A stretch of 64,000 nt of DNA from Desulforamulus putei DSM 12395 (GTDB lineage Bacteria; Bacillota; Desulfotomaculia; Desulfotomaculales; Desulfotomaculaceae). The translations under genes were made by a program, and so were the position numbers. Positions 28,831 to 37,556 of the stretch are shown in pieces (within the stretch, counting starts at the first letter, position 1; the number at the start of each line of letters is the position of its first letter). Under the pieces are notes generated by a model, which was not told the DNA's origin, ran no database searches, and saw only the letters and a list, made by a program, of their open reading frames with translations. The stretch spans positions 27,545 through 91,544 of the forward strand of contig NZ_FQUY01000011.1 in NCBI RefSeq assembly GCF_900129195.1. The letters are read 5' to 3'.

Positions 28831-29433
28831 TTAAGTCTTCAATTTAATTAAAAACGGTACCAGTATCGGAACCAGTGTACTTAACACAGAACCACTGATA
28901 AAGGCAATCACTGCCATGTCGGTACCCGTAGCTTTTGTCACAACCGGCAGGGTTGTATCCATGGTGGTTGCGCCGCCGGGCGCCACGGCGGAAAACCGGC
29001 CGATATAACGGGCCACCAAAGGAACCAGGATAAAGGTTAACAATTCCCGGGCCACGTTGGTAATAAAGGCCAAAGCGCCGGTCTCCACATTGTATATTTC
29101 TGCAATTAAAATACCGGATAAACTGTACCAACCAAAACCCGCGCCAATGGCTGTGGATTCATTAAAGGGGAGTCCCAGCAGCAAACCGGAAACCGCCGCC
29201 CCGGCCAGGCTGCCTGTTGCGATTAGGGCCGGCAGCAGCAGCACTTGCCACCCCATATACCAGAGCCGGACCCATACTTCCTTTTGACGGCCTAAATCAA
29301 TGCCGATGCCAAAGAGCAACAGGTACAGGGCGGTTGTGGTAACGGTATCCAAGTGCGATACTATTTGTTGGGGCAATATCCAGTACCCCAGGGCCAAACC
29401 CAGGGCTACGGAACCCAGTATCATCAAGGTCAT
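28831..29433 (-). CDS. LysO-type lysine exporter, C-terminal half protein
   Basis: About 200 residues, six or so membrane helices, matching the C-terminal part of E. coli LysO (YbjE): GIGIDLGRQ, GAGFGWYSLSGILI with the conserved FGWYSLSG, TNVARELL, GATTMDTTLPV, and a final SGSVLSTLVPILVP. LysO exports L-lysine and its toxic analogue. Here the transporter is split into two genes. The open frame extends up to an ATG at 29499 that lies inside a repeat and has no ribosome site; the ATG at 29433, after GGTGATC, is preferred but uncertain. Confidence 0.8.
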   Translation of the reverse strand: MTLMILGSVALGLALGYWILPQQIVSHLDTVTTTALYLLLFGIGIDLGRQKEVWVRLWYMGWQVLLLPALIATGSLAGAAVSGLLLGLPFNESTAIGAGFGWYSLSGILIAEIYNVETGALAFITNVARELLTFILVPLVARYIGRFSAVAPGGATTMDTTLPVVTKATGTDMAVIAFISGSVLSTLVPILVPFLIKLKT

Positions 29434-29480
29434 ATTGATCACCAACCTGTTAGACTTTGTGGTCAGTTCTTTTGGGTCCA

Positions 29481-29636
29481 GCCGTTGGCCCTTGGCCATT
29501 GGCCGTTAGCTATTAGCGACTGGTCAATTTAAAAATACAAAGAATCTTAACTGTGTTTAATTTTAATGAAATGCAAAACTGTTGGATAGTAGGTAAAAAC
29601 AAAAAGCCAAAAGCCAAAGGCCAAAAGCAATAGCCA
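29481..29636. repeat. Heptad repeat element, copy 3, between the two lysO halves
   Basis: Left block (29481-29517) of GGCCNTTGGCC type units and right block (29603-29636) of GCCAAAGGCC type units, roughly complementary, separated by AT-rich sequence. The right block also carries the AAAACAAAAAGCC motif seen in the loop of copy 2. Confidence 0.65.
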
Positions 29637-29667
29637 AAATCTCGAATAATATTTATAATCTCACCTG

Positions 29668-29961
29668 TTACTTACCTTCCTCTCTACTTTTTTGCAGTTG
29701 TTTGGCAATGTGGCTTTCGGCCAGTCTCACCAGCAAAACACTGCCGACTATGCTGCCAAAGGCCAGCACCAGGGCCTGCCAACCAAGGCTTCCCAGGTCC
29801 GCCAGAAGCTTTTCGTTGGCCCCCAGTTGAGCCCCCATGGCCAGGAGCATTACAAATAAACACAGGGTGGTAAACCTTTCGGTAATTTTTCGATTGTGGG
29901 GTAACAAATTGAAGTGGCCCACCAGTATACCCAGGGCCACAGCAATCAGCACAGGTGCCAT
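29668..29961 (-). CDS. LysO-type lysine exporter, N-terminal half protein
   Basis: 97 residues with about three membrane helices (VLIAVALGILVGHF; LCLFVMLLAMGAQLG; ALVLAFGSIVGSVLLV), matching the N-terminal DUF340 part of LysO. The ATG at 29961 lies after GGAAGGG. A 15-bp palindrome just upstream may be an operator. The downstream half follows after a 234-base gap that holds a repeat. Confidence 0.75.
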   Translation of the reverse strand: MAPVLIAVALGILVGHFNLLPHNRKITERFTTLCLFVMLLAMGAQLGANEKLLADLGSLGWQALVLAFGSIVGSVLLVRLAESHIAKQLQKSREEGK

Positions 29962-29984
29962 CTCCATCCCTTCCTGACAAATTG

Positions 29985-29999
29985 AATTGAGACTCAATT
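29985..29999. promoter_or_regulatory. Palindromic operator candidate upstream of lysO
   Basis: AATTGAG-A-CTCAATT, a perfect 15-bp palindrome starting 24 bases before the N-half start codon, in the divergent lysO / CoA-binding-protein intergenic region. The regulator is unknown. Confidence 0.5.
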
Positions 30000-30073
30000 T
30001 ACCAAGCACGATAATACTTTAGCACGACCCCAAAATGGGGGTCAATAACCAATATTCAAGAGGAGGTTTTAAA

Positions 30074-30502
30074 GTGTATACCAATCCCAGCGACGAAAAA
30101 ATCAAAGAACTTTTAACCCGCTGCAAAACCATTGCGGTTGTGGGGCTGTCGGACAAGCCCCACCGGGATAGTTATAAAGTGGCGGCGTATATGCAGTCCC
30201 AGGGCTACCGCATCATTCCGGTGCATCCTAGGGTAAAAGAAGTTCTGGGGGAAAAGGCCTATAAAACTTTGTCCGACATTCCGGACAAGGTGGATCTGGT
30301 GAATGTTTTTCGCAAGAGCGAAGAAACTCCGCCAGTGGTCCGGGAGGCTATCCCCTTAAAGCCGGCGGCCGTATGGCTCCAACTGGGAATTATCAATGAT
30401 GAGGCCGCCCAAATTGCCTCGGATGCCGGTCTGGAGTTTATTCAGGATCGCTGTATTAAGGTAGAACATGCAAGGCTGCTGGGCAATGGGAAACAGGAGT
30501 GA
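30074..30502 (+). CDS. CoA-binding domain protein (YccU type)
   Basis: 142 residues. A stand-alone Rossmann-like CoA-binding domain as in succinyl-CoA synthetase: KTIAVVGLSDKPHRDSYKVAAYMQSQGYRI split into VVGLSDKP and YRIIPVHP, then VDLVNVFRKSEETP and VWLQLGI. Start at GTG 30074, directly after AGAGGAGGTTTTAAA; the upstream ATG lies in the promoter region. It overlaps nth by 35 bases. Cellular role unknown; likely binds CoA or a nucleotide. Confidence 0.85.
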   Translation: MYTNPSDEKIKELLTRCKTIAVVGLSDKPHRDSYKVAAYMQSQGYRIIPVHPRVKEVLGEKAYKTLSDIPDKVDLVNVFRKSEETPPVVREAIPLKPAAVWLQLGIINDEAAQIASDAGLEFIQDRCIKVEHARLLGNGKQE

Positions 30503-31154
30503 TCAGCCGGTCAGGAATCTCCCTGACCGGCTGAAGCAGATTCTGAGCCGGCTGGCCGAGGCCTATCCTAACGCCGCCACCGATTTAAAATACTCCACAC
30601 CCTTTGAATTACTGGTGGCGGTTATCCTGTCGGCCCAGAGTACGGACGCTCAGGTTAATAAAATTACCGAAAAACTGTTTAAAAAATTCCGTACCCCGGA
30701 GGATTTTGCCCGGCTGACGCCGGAGGAACTGGCTGAACACATCAAAGGCTGCGGACTCTTTAGAAATAAAAGCAAATTTATCGTGGAGGCCAGCCGCATC
30801 CTGGTGAAGGATTATCAAGGCCAAATTCCCCCAATAAGGGAACAGTTAGAAAAGCTCCCCGGCGTGGGAAGGAAAACCGCCAATGTTGTTCTGGGGGTTG
30901 CCTTTGGCCAGCATACTTTTCCGGTTGATACCCATGTCCACCGGGTAGCCCGCCGCCTCGGTTTGGCTTCCGGAAAAACACCGGAACTGACTGAAAAAGA
31001 ATTATGCGCTTTGATACCGCCTGAATTGTGGCAGCCAACTCACCATCAAATCATTCAACACGGCAGAATGGTCTGCGATGCCCGCAGGCCTCGCTGCCCA
31101 CAGTGCTGTTTAAAGGACCTCTGCCCGGAGGCCGGTAAAAAGGGGGAAAACTAG
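30468..31154 (+). CDS. nth: Endonuclease III
   Basis: 228 residues. DNA glycosylase/AP lyase of base excision repair. Helix-hairpin-helix LPGVGRKTANVVL with the catalytic Lys, catalytic Asp in VDTHVHRV, and the 4Fe-4S loop C-x6-C-x2-C-x5-C (CDARRPRCPQCCLKDLC). ATG at 30468 is preceded by AAGGTAG; an in-frame ATG at 30486 is an alternative. Ends one base into the trmL start (GTG at 31154). Confidence 0.95.
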   Translation: MQGCWAMGNRSDQPVRNLPDRLKQILSRLAEAYPNAATDLKYSTPFELLVAVILSAQSTDAQVNKITEKLFKKFRTPEDFARLTPEELAEHIKGCGLFRNKSKFIVEASRILVKDYQGQIPPIREQLEKLPGVGRKTANVVLGVAFGQHTFPVDTHVHRVARRLGLASGKTPELTEKELCALIPPELWQPTHHQIIQHGRMVCDARRPRCPQCCLKDLCPEAGKKGEN

Positions 31155-31612
31155 TGCATATTGTTTTAGTGGAGCCGGAAATCCCTGCCAACACCGGCAA
31201 CATCGCGCGGACCTGCTCTGTCACCGGAGCAAGCTTACACCTGGTGGAACCCCTGGGCTTCTCCACCGATGACCGCTATTTGAAGAGGGCCGGGCTGGAC
31301 TACTGGCACCTGTTGGACCTGCATTATCATAAAAGTTTTAATGATCTGAGGGCAAAGTATCCCGCAGGGCGTTTCTGGTATTTCACCACCAAGGGCGGCA
31401 GATCTTATCATGAAGTTCAGTTTGCAGAGCACGACTTCCTGGTTTTTGGTAAGGAAACCGCCGGTTTACCCAGGGAACTGTTAGCCGAAAACCCGGATGC
31501 TTGTTTGAGAATTCCCATGCTGGGTGAGGTCCGCTCCTTAAACCTGTCCAACTCGGTGGCCATAGCCTTGTACGAGGCCCTTAGACAATTAAACTTTCCC
31601 AACATGAAATAA
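31154..31612 (+). CDS. trmL: tRNA (cytidine(34)-2'-O)-methyltransferase
   Basis: 152 residues, small SpoU/SPOUT knot methyltransferase without extra RNA-binding domain. Signatures: VEPEIPANTGNIART, FGKETAGLP, IPMLGEVRSLNLSNSVAIALYE. Methylates the 2'-hydroxyl of the wobble base of tRNA-Leu. GTG start; AAAAGGGGGAAAA ribosome site inside the nth end. Confidence 0.93.
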   Translation: MHIVLVEPEIPANTGNIARTCSVTGASLHLVEPLGFSTDDRYLKRAGLDYWHLLDLHYHKSFNDLRAKYPAGRFWYFTTKGGRSYHEVQFAEHDFLVFGKETAGLPRELLAENPDACLRIPMLGEVRSLNLSNSVAIALYEALRQLNFPNMK

Positions 31613-31619
31613 ATCTGCG

Positions 31620-31685
31620 AATTCAAGTCAAGAACCGTCCCCAACTTGAATGGTTTCAAGTTGGGGACGGTTCTTGACTTGAATT
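31620..31685. repeat. 33-bp AAGAACCGTCCCC element, double inverted copy
   Basis: Unit AATTCAAGTCAAGAACC followed by GTCCCCAACTTGAA, then TGG, then the same unit inverted. The whole 66 bases fold back perfectly. Single copies lie at 51419-51451 and 56148-56180. It sits between convergent trmL and alaX and contains the alaX stop codon. Confidence 0.85.
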
Positions 31686-32882
31686 ACCAATAAATTCGGT
31701 AATCATTTTCTGGATTTCCTTCAGTGGCAGTGCCTGGGCTTTTCCCTGAACGAAGTCGGGACTGCCTCCTCCTTTACCTTTGCATAAGGGCCACAAATCG
31801 GCGGCCAGCCGGTTTACGGGGATTTCCACCCCTTCGCCCCTGGCCAATACTACGTCAAAGGGGCCGTTGCCTCCGGTTAGAACCGCCAGCCGGCCCGGTT
31901 TCGCACACCAGGCAGCGGCGAGGCCCCGCAGCATTTCCATGTCGGCTTCCGGAAAATGTTTCATCAATACCAGTACACCGCCAACATCCAAAGCCCGCTG
32001 CCATTGTTCTTCTGCCAGGTATTGATACTTAAAATTCAAAAGCTCTTTCCGTTCTTTCTGCAGCTTTTTCAGTGCCGCCTCGCGTTTTTCCAGCCGGCTG
32101 ATGGCTTCGCTGCCGGAAGCCCCTACCGCCTGTTCCAGTTTGCGCAGGGATTCCGCCGTTTGCCACATCCAACGTACTGTCCTTTCCCCGCAGATAAAGT
32201 GAAGTCTTACCTGTCCCCTGATCTTTTCGGTTTTTAACAGTTTAACAGGACCCACTTCACCGGTATAACGGGGATGAGTGCCACAGCAGGCGTTCTCATC
32301 AATTCCCGGAATGATCACCAGACGAACCTCTTCCTCCCCCGGCGGAAGCCTTTTCAGCAGTTCGGGGCTTAAGGCTGCACGTTGATAAGTCTCAACTTTA
32401 ACCGGCAGATTTTCCATCACAATACGGTTAACCTCTGTTTCCACTTCCTGCAATACCTGACCAGAAAGATCCTTGACATGCAAATCAATGGTGCTGGTTT
32501 CCTCTCCCAGGTGGAACCCGATGGTCTCCCAGCCATATTTTTGCTCAAATACCGCTGATATAATATGCTGCCCGTGGTGCTGCTGCATGTGGTCCCGGCG
32601 TCGTTCGGCATCTACTCTCATGAATACGCCGGCTCCAGCGGACGGCGCGTCGGTACCTGCCAGCCAGTGAACAATTCCCTCCGGTCTTTGTTCCACATGG
32701 ACCACTTCATAGGAACGCCGGGCGCACACCAGGGTGCCCCGGTCGGAGGGCTGCCCGCCTCCTTCTGGATAAAAGATGTTGTCCTCAATCAGCACGCCGA
32801 CCTTCCCGTTATCGGATACATGGCCCACAACCTTGGAACGATATTGCAACAGGTAGGGGTCCACCTGATAAATCCCTTGCAA
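31656..32882 (-). CDS. Alanyl-tRNA editing protein AlaX (long form, DHHA1)
   Basis: 408 residues. Free-standing editing domain homologous to AlaRS: FYPEGGGQPSDRG, zinc motifs HHGQH and CCGTHP, then a coiled linker (EKREAALKKLQKERKELLNF) and a C-terminal DHHA1 domain with GKGGGSPDFVQGKA. It clears Ser or Gly mischarged on tRNA-Ala. The TTG at 32882 is preferred (8 bases after GAGGAG) over the GTG at 32891. The last nine residues (NSSQEPSPT) are encoded by an intergenic repeat. Confidence 0.92.
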   Translation of the reverse strand: MQGIYQVDPYLLQYRSKVVGHVSDNGKVGVLIEDNIFYPEGGGQPSDRGTLVCARRSYEVVHVEQRPEGIVHWLAGTDAPSAGAGVFMRVDAERRRDHMQQHHGQHIISAVFEQKYGWETIGFHLGEETSTIDLHVKDLSGQVLQEVETEVNRIVMENLPVKVETYQRAALSPELLKRLPPGEEEVRLVIIPGIDENACCGTHPRYTGEVGPVKLLKTEKIRGQVRLHFICGERTVRWMWQTAESLRKLEQAVGASGSEAISRLEKREAALKKLQKERKELLNFKYQYLAEEQWQRALDVGGVLVLMKHFPEADMEMLRGLAAAWCAKPGRLAVLTGGNGPFDVVLARGEGVEIPVNRLAADLWPLCKGKGGGSPDFVQGKAQALPLKEIQKMITEFIGNSSQEPSPT

Positions 32883-32999
32883 ATTCCCCACTCCTCTCAG
32901 GATTGTGAATTAATGTGCTTATTTCGACAGGAAGGGATTTATTCCTTGTTCTAATTTTCACCTACAGCCGGTTTTTTAGTGAATATTTTACATAAGATG

Positions 33000-33027
33000 G
33001 TAAAAAACCTAGCCGTTACCGGCTAGG
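33000..33027 (-). terminator. Terminator overlapping the end of the nucleotidyltransferase gene
   Basis: CCTAGCCG-TTAC-CGGCTAGG followed on the minus strand by TTTTTTACC. The stop codon (33025-33023) lies in the stem. Confidence 0.88.
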
Positions 33028-35488
33028 TGGCTGTGATTTGCTGTATTTTATCGGTGTAAAAATTGGTTAATTCCTCAGCTATTTCCATCGTGGCGCCCTC
33101 GGTAAAGATGCGGCAAACCGGTTCCTCCGGGTCCGGCAGGACCAGAGCCCAGCCTTCCGGGTGATAGACCTTCACCCCGTCCAGCAATTCCAACCGGCCG
33201 CCCGGGTCTTCGATGAGCCGTCGGATGACCCTGCCCTTGGCTTCCCAAGGCACTTCAACATCTCTTTTATTTAAGAAGAACCCGGGTATTTCTTCCACCA
33301 GATCCTCGATGGTGATGCCCTCCCTGGCACAGAACTCCAATACCTTCAACAGTGTCAGGAGAGCGTCAAAATTCATAAAGTGGTGCTGAACAGCGCCGCC
33401 GCTCTGGATATGATGGTTGATGATTTTGTCGATAAAGTCCTGCTGGGAGGTCTTGGTCCGGACAACCATTCCCTTGTAGCGGCTCGCCAGTTCATCGATG
33501 GCTCTGGGAGCGGTTACCGGTACAATCACCGGTCCGGCCTGTTCCTTGAGGATGATTAAGGAAATAAGGGCCGTCAGCATTTCTTCGCTGACCACATTCC
33601 CCCGGCCGTCCACCAGGATTAATTGATCCCCGTTGGGGTCAAGGATGGCGCCGGCAGCTTTGCCCTTTCTTTTTACAGCGGCAGTCAACTCCCGGAGCAG
33701 TTCCTTGTGCCACTGCCAGTCCCTGGGTTCCCCGTTCGACTCAGCCTCAATATTTTCCGAGGTGATTCCCAAAGAAGTGAAGGCTTTGGACACAAAAGGA
33801 TCAAGATTGCCCCTGTCGTAAAACAACACCATATGCGGACTTGCCTTTTTTAAAGCTTCCACATTCATATTTTTAATCAAATGGTTTACATAAGCATCGG
33901 CCATATCCGGAACCGTAACAACAGGCAGAACGCGATGAGCCTCCACCCGGCGAACGTCTTCCCTGGCCAGGGTATTTTCAATTTTACGCTCCTGACCGCG
34001 GGAGATATTGCCGCCCCTTTCATTGGTAAAGACCATGTTAATTTTATCTGCCCGTTGGGAGCTTATTCTTACATGGATTCCCGCTTGACAGCCGCCGGTT
34101 TTAACTGCATAACGATGCATCGGCGTAATGCCTTCCCCAAAATCCAGCACTTGCAAACCGGCGGACTGCAGACCGCAGGCCAGGGCTTCTTTGATCATGC
34201 GGGAGGCCGCAAAACGATCGCTGGAAACCCCAACCCGGTCGCCTATGGCCAGGTTGGTGCCGAAGGCAGCGCCCAAACGGCAGGCAAACTCCGGGGTTAT
34301 ATCAATATTGGCGAGGCCGGTGACTCCTTCCATGCCAAACAGGTTCTTGGGTTTTGCCGTCCCCCAGACCAGACTGCTTTCCACCGTGGCGCCGGTCTCA
34401 ACCACCTTGCCCGGCCACAGTTTAACGTCCGGTTTTAACAGCGCCCTTTCCTTGATGATCGATTGGCTGCCAACCACCGAGCCTTCATAAACAGAGGCAT
34501 TGGCATTTATTTTTACCCGGCTGCCAACTACGGCGCCGCGGACGGCAGACTTGGCGCCGATAAAAACATTGTCCCATAAAACACTGCGTTTTACCGTAGC
34601 CTGGTCTTGAACAATGCACCCGTTTCCCACCACGGTATAAGCATCAATGACTGCCCCGGCGCCAATCCGGCAGTTATCCCCGATGAGAACCGGCCCGTTG
34701 ATGGTTGCAGCGGCATGGATCTCGCTGTTTTGTCCCACCCAGATGCCCGGGGCCACCTGGGTGCCGGGAATGGATACAGCAACCTTGCCGGTTAAGCAGT
34801 CCTGATGGGCCTGTACATATTGTTGCAAGTTTCCGATGTCACACCAGTAGCCGGTCAGGGATACGCCAAATAAGGGTTGCTTTTCCCTTAACAAAATCGG
34901 GAATAAATCTTTGCTGAAGTCAAATTTCCGGCCTGGTTCAAAATAATTCAACACTTCCGGTTCCAGTATGTAAATGCCGGTATTTACTGTGTCGCTGAAA
35001 ACCTCACCCCAACCGGGCTTCTCCAAAAATTGAGTAATCCTGCCGTCACGGTCAGTGATAACCACCCCGTATTCCAGGGGAATTTCCACCGGTGTTAAAA
35101 CCAGGGTGGCAATGGCTCCCTTTTGCCGGTGGAACTCCAAAGCCCGGGTTAAATCAAGGTCGGTCAAGGCATCCCCGCTGATCACCACAAAGGTTTCGTC
35201 CAGAAACTGCTGGGCGTTTTTCACGCTGCCGGCAGTGCCTAGGGGAGTCTCCTCCACATAGTAACGCATATGAACGCCAAAATCCGCGCCATTGCCAAAG
35301 TACCCCCGGATGGCTTCAGGCAGGTATTGCAGTGTTACGCCTATGTCGTGGATACCATGCTTTTTTAACAATGCCACGATATGTTCCATCATGGGGCGAT
35401 TAACCACCGGCATCATGGGCTTGGGACGGCCGCAAGTCAAGGGCCGCAGCCTGGTCCCCTCACCACCAGCCATGATAATAGCTTTCAA
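33023..35488 (-). CDS. Nucleotidyltransferase - left-handed helix - degenerate phosphomannomutase fusion
   Basis: 821 residues. 1-235: sugar-phosphate nucleotidyltransferase with [13 protein letters not shown] and [11 protein letters not shown]; the metal Asp is in [10 protein letters not shown]. 250-370: left-handed beta-helix repeats ([16 protein letters not shown]). 395-821: phosphomannomutase/phosphoglucomutase-like domain in which TASHNP is replaced by RISSQR (about 474-479) and the metal loop DGDGDR by DPNGDQ (about 617-622), so it is probably inactive. Annotated elsewhere as mannose-1-phosphate guanylyltransferase; the actual sugar is uncertain. It lies 21 bases downstream of the GT4 synthase, so likely provides or senses its donor. 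Confidence 0.85.
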   Translation of the reverse strand: MKAIIMAGGEGTRLRPLTCGRPKPMMPVVNRPMMEHIVALLKKHGIHDIGVTLQYLPEAIRGYFGNGADFGVHMRYYVEETPLGTAGSVKNAQQFLDETFVVISGDALTDLDLTRALEFHRQKGAIATLVLTPVEIPLEYGVVITDRDGRITQFLEKPGWGEVFSDTVNTGIYILEPEVLNYFEPGRKFDFSKDLFPILLREKQPLFGVSLTGYWCDIGNLQQYVQAHQDCLTGKVAVSIPGTQVAPGIWVGQNSEIHAAATINGPVLIGDNCRIGAGAVIDAYTVVGNGCIVQDQATVKRSVLWDNVFIGAKSAVRGAVVGSRVKINANASVYEGSVVGSQSIIKERALLKPDVKLWPGKVVETGATVESSLVWGTAKPKNLFGMEGVTGLANIDITPEFACRLGAAFGTNLAIGDRVGVSSDRFAASRMIKEALACGLQSAGLQVLDFGEGITPMHRYAVKTGGCQAGIHVRISSQRADKINMVFTNERGGNISRGQERKIENTLAREDVRRVEAHRVLPVVTVPDMADAYVNHLIKNMNVEALKKASPHMVLFYDRGNLDPFVSKAFTSLGITSENIEAESNGEPRDWQWHKELLRELTAAVKRKGKAAGAILDPNGDQLILVDGRGNVVSEEMLTALISLIILKEQAGPVIVPVTAPRAIDELASRYKGMVVRTKTSQQDFIDKIINHHIQSGGAVQHHFMNFDALLTLLKVLEFCAREGITIEDLVEEIPGFFLNKRDVEVPWEAKGRVIRRLIEDPGGRLELLDGVKVYHPEGWALVLPDPEEPVCRIFTEGATMEIAEELTNFYTDKIQQITAT

Positions 35489-35509
35489 AAAACATCACTC
35501 CTGACTGAG

Positions 35510-36766
35510 TTACTGATAATGAGCAGCCAACCGAACCACCCTGCCAAGGAGTTTTCCTTTCTCCTGTTGATTCTTCCAGGGGGCCCTTTGGTCTGCCTCA
35601 ATGACTTCCTGGTAAACCTTTTTAGTTTCCCGGGCAATGGATTCCCAGTTATATTTCTCAATCACATCCCGGTAAGCCCGCTCTTGCATTTTCCTGGCAG
35701 AATCGGGGTCCAGCAGGCAGTGTAATATGCTGTCCGCCAGGGAGTTGGCATTGCCGGTATAGGCCTTCATGCCGTTTACCCCGTGATGAATAATCTCTCC
35801 CAGTCCGCCCGTGTCTGATACCACCACCGGCGTCCGGGCGGCCATGGCTTCCAGGGCCACAATGCCAAAGGGCTCATATAAACTAGGAAATACTGCCACA
35901 TCCGCATAATGATACAAACAGTTGCGGGTGACATCGTTAACATAGCCGGTAAAATAAACCCGGTTGTCAACCCCGAGGCAGGCAGCCTTATACTTTAATT
36001 CGCCTTCAAAGGACCCCTTACCGGCGATCACAAATTTGGTATTGGGATGGTAATGAAGAATTTTTGGGATGGCCTCCAGCAGCACCTGAACGCCCTTTTC
36101 CGGCACCAACCGCCCCACATAGTAAACAATCTTTTCCTCCTGGGACGCGTAATGTTCTCTTTTCACCAGTGCGCTGGCCCGGGGGTCGTATTTGAAATTT
36201 TCCGGGTCAACGCCGTTGGGAATAATTTTTAATTTATCATCCGGCAGTTGGAAGATGTGCTTCAGTTGCCCCTGCATATAATGGCTGCAGCAAATCACCC
36301 GCCAGGATTCGTAGGTCAACCACCATTCTATGTCGCTTATGTGCCGCTGTACGTCATTGTGCAAGCCGTTGTGCCTGCCCCATTCAGTGGCGTGGATGGT
36401 GGCGATGAGAGGAATTTTGTACGCATGTTTGCATACCTTGGCCGCATAGGCCACCAGCCAGTCATGGGCATGTACAATGTCCACCTGACCCAATTTTCCC
36501 ATGAGCGGGATGGCCCGTTCGATCATGGCCATGTTTAACTGCATCACCCAGGTAACAAAATCCGTTGATGAGACCCTGAAGGGATTCACGCGGTAGACAT
36601 GGACCCCTTTTACTCTTTCATATTCCGGCATACCTGGGTTGCCACGGGTTATCACATGAATGTCATCTCCCTGTTTGGCCATGGCAATGGTTAGATCAAA
36701 GACATGCTGAGCCAACCCGCCAACGCTTAAAGGAGGGTATTCCCAGGAAAACACAATGACCCTCAA
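35510..36766 (-). CDS. GT4 glycosyltransferase, glycogen-synthase-like
   Basis: 418 residues, two Rossmann domains of GT-B fold. Motifs: FSWEYPPLSVGGLAQHV (donor-binding GGL), DIVHAHDWL, IPNGVDPENF, GRLVPEKGVQ, and FPSLYEPFGIVALEAMA with the E-x7-E pair. Resembles starch/glycogen or maltose-1-phosphate synthases of GT4. The TTG at 36766, nine bases after AAGGGTG, matches the usual N-terminus; the GTG at 36778 is too close to the ribosome site. With the nucleotidyltransferase, the GH57 enzyme and the starch-binding protein it suggests storage glucan synthesis. Confidence 0.83.
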   Translation of the reverse strand: MRVIVFSWEYPPLSVGGLAQHVFDLTIAMAKQGDDIHVITRGNPGMPEYERVKGVHVYRVNPFRVSSTDFVTWVMQLNMAMIERAIPLMGKLGQVDIVHAHDWLVAYAAKVCKHAYKIPLIATIHATEWGRHNGLHNDVQRHISDIEWWLTYESWRVICCSHYMQGQLKHIFQLPDDKLKIIPNGVDPENFKYDPRASALVKREHYASQEEKIVYYVGRLVPEKGVQVLLEAIPKILHYHPNTKFVIAGKGSFEGELKYKAACLGVDNRVYFTGYVNDVTRNCLYHYADVAVFPSLYEPFGIVALEAMAARTPVVVSDTGGLGEIIHHGVNGMKAYTGNANSLADSILHCLLDPDSARKMQERAYRDVIEKYNWESIARETKKVYQEVIEADQRAPWKNQQEKGKLLGRVVRLAAHYQ

Positions 36767-36921
36767 ATTTTCACGCACCCTTCAAAACCTTTCTTTCATG
36801 TGCATTCTAAGCTAGTATTTACTATTTCCCCGAATTTTATGATTTTAAACGCTGCTTTAAATAACAATAAATGGTTGCCGGACACATAACCCAAATGTTG
36901 CTTAAGTTATTAAGTTTTTTG

Positions 36922-36955
36922 GCAAGAAAAACCCCTGCCGGCTTGGTCGGCAGGG
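36922..36955 (-). terminator. Terminator of the starch-binding protein gene
   Basis: Minus strand CCCTGCCG-ACCAAG-CCGGCAGGGG followed by TTTTTCTTG, eight bases after the stop codon. Confidence 0.88.
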
Positions 36956-36962
36956 AGAAGGA

Positions 36963-37352
36963 TTAATGACCGTTCATAGTTCCGTTGTGCACCTGGAAGC
37001 TCCAGTCTTTACCAGCGTTATTATCCCAGTTCATGGCATTGTCATGGAAACAGAAGTTAAATTGCGTATGGGTGTCCGGCATGGTTACAGACTTAACAAA
37101 TCCGTAGCCGGTCCTGGCCATTCTCAGATCTTGAATACCGTGCCAGTGATCGTCCCTGCCAAATCCACAGTGTAAATAAACTTCCTGGGCGCCGCTTTGG
37201 GCCAAAAGCCCGTTATAGAAAACCACCACTTCCTGCCCGGCTGTAATGGGTGTGGGATCAACCACAACACCGCCGGGAAACTGAGCGTCGTGCATTTCCT
37301 TTAAGCGATAAGCTCCCATGGTTGGTTCACCAAAATTGGTCCTGTTGGCCAT
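36963..37352 (-). CDS. Stand-alone starch-binding (CBM25/53-like) protein
   Basis: 129 residues, single beta-sandwich domain: AGQEVVVFYNGLLAQSGAQEVYLH split as VVVFYNGLL and QEVYLHCGFG, then WHGIQDLRM, and FNFCFHDNAMNWDNN before the C-terminal KDWSFQVHNG. The conserved pattern YNGxL...vyLhxG...W...fxFxdxxxxWDNN is that of CBM25/CBM53 starch-binding modules. There is no signal peptide and no enzyme domain, so it is likely a cytoplasmic glycogen-binding protein. ATG at 37352 after GGAGGTG; the longer frame upstream lacks a ribosome site. Confidence 0.78.
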   Translation of the reverse strand: MANRTNFGEPTMGAYRLKEMHDAQFPGGVVVDPTPITAGQEVVVFYNGLLAQSGAQEVYLHCGFGRDDHWHGIQDLRMARTGYGFVKSVTMPDTHTQFNFCFHDNAMNWDNNAGKDWSFQVHNGTMNGH

Positions 37353-37491
37353 GAAAACACCTCCTTTTTCAGCATTGGGGTTCATCATTATTATCTGAAA
37401 GTGCAACGTTATTTATAGGAGGTAAATATTAAGGGTTTGTACAGCGACAGCCAATTTTTTTCGTAAAATTTTGGCAAAGATTCTTTTTTGT

Positions 37492-37519
37492 TGAAAAATA
37501 TTTTTAAACTGGTAGAATG
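37492..37519 (+). promoter_or_regulatory. Promoter of the TRIC channel gene
   Basis: TTGAAA (37492-37497), 16-base spacer, TAGAAT (37514-37519), 37 bases before the ATG. Confidence 0.65.
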
Positions 37520-37556
37520 GTGAATGCTGATTAAACCAATTTAAAGGGGTAGAAAA

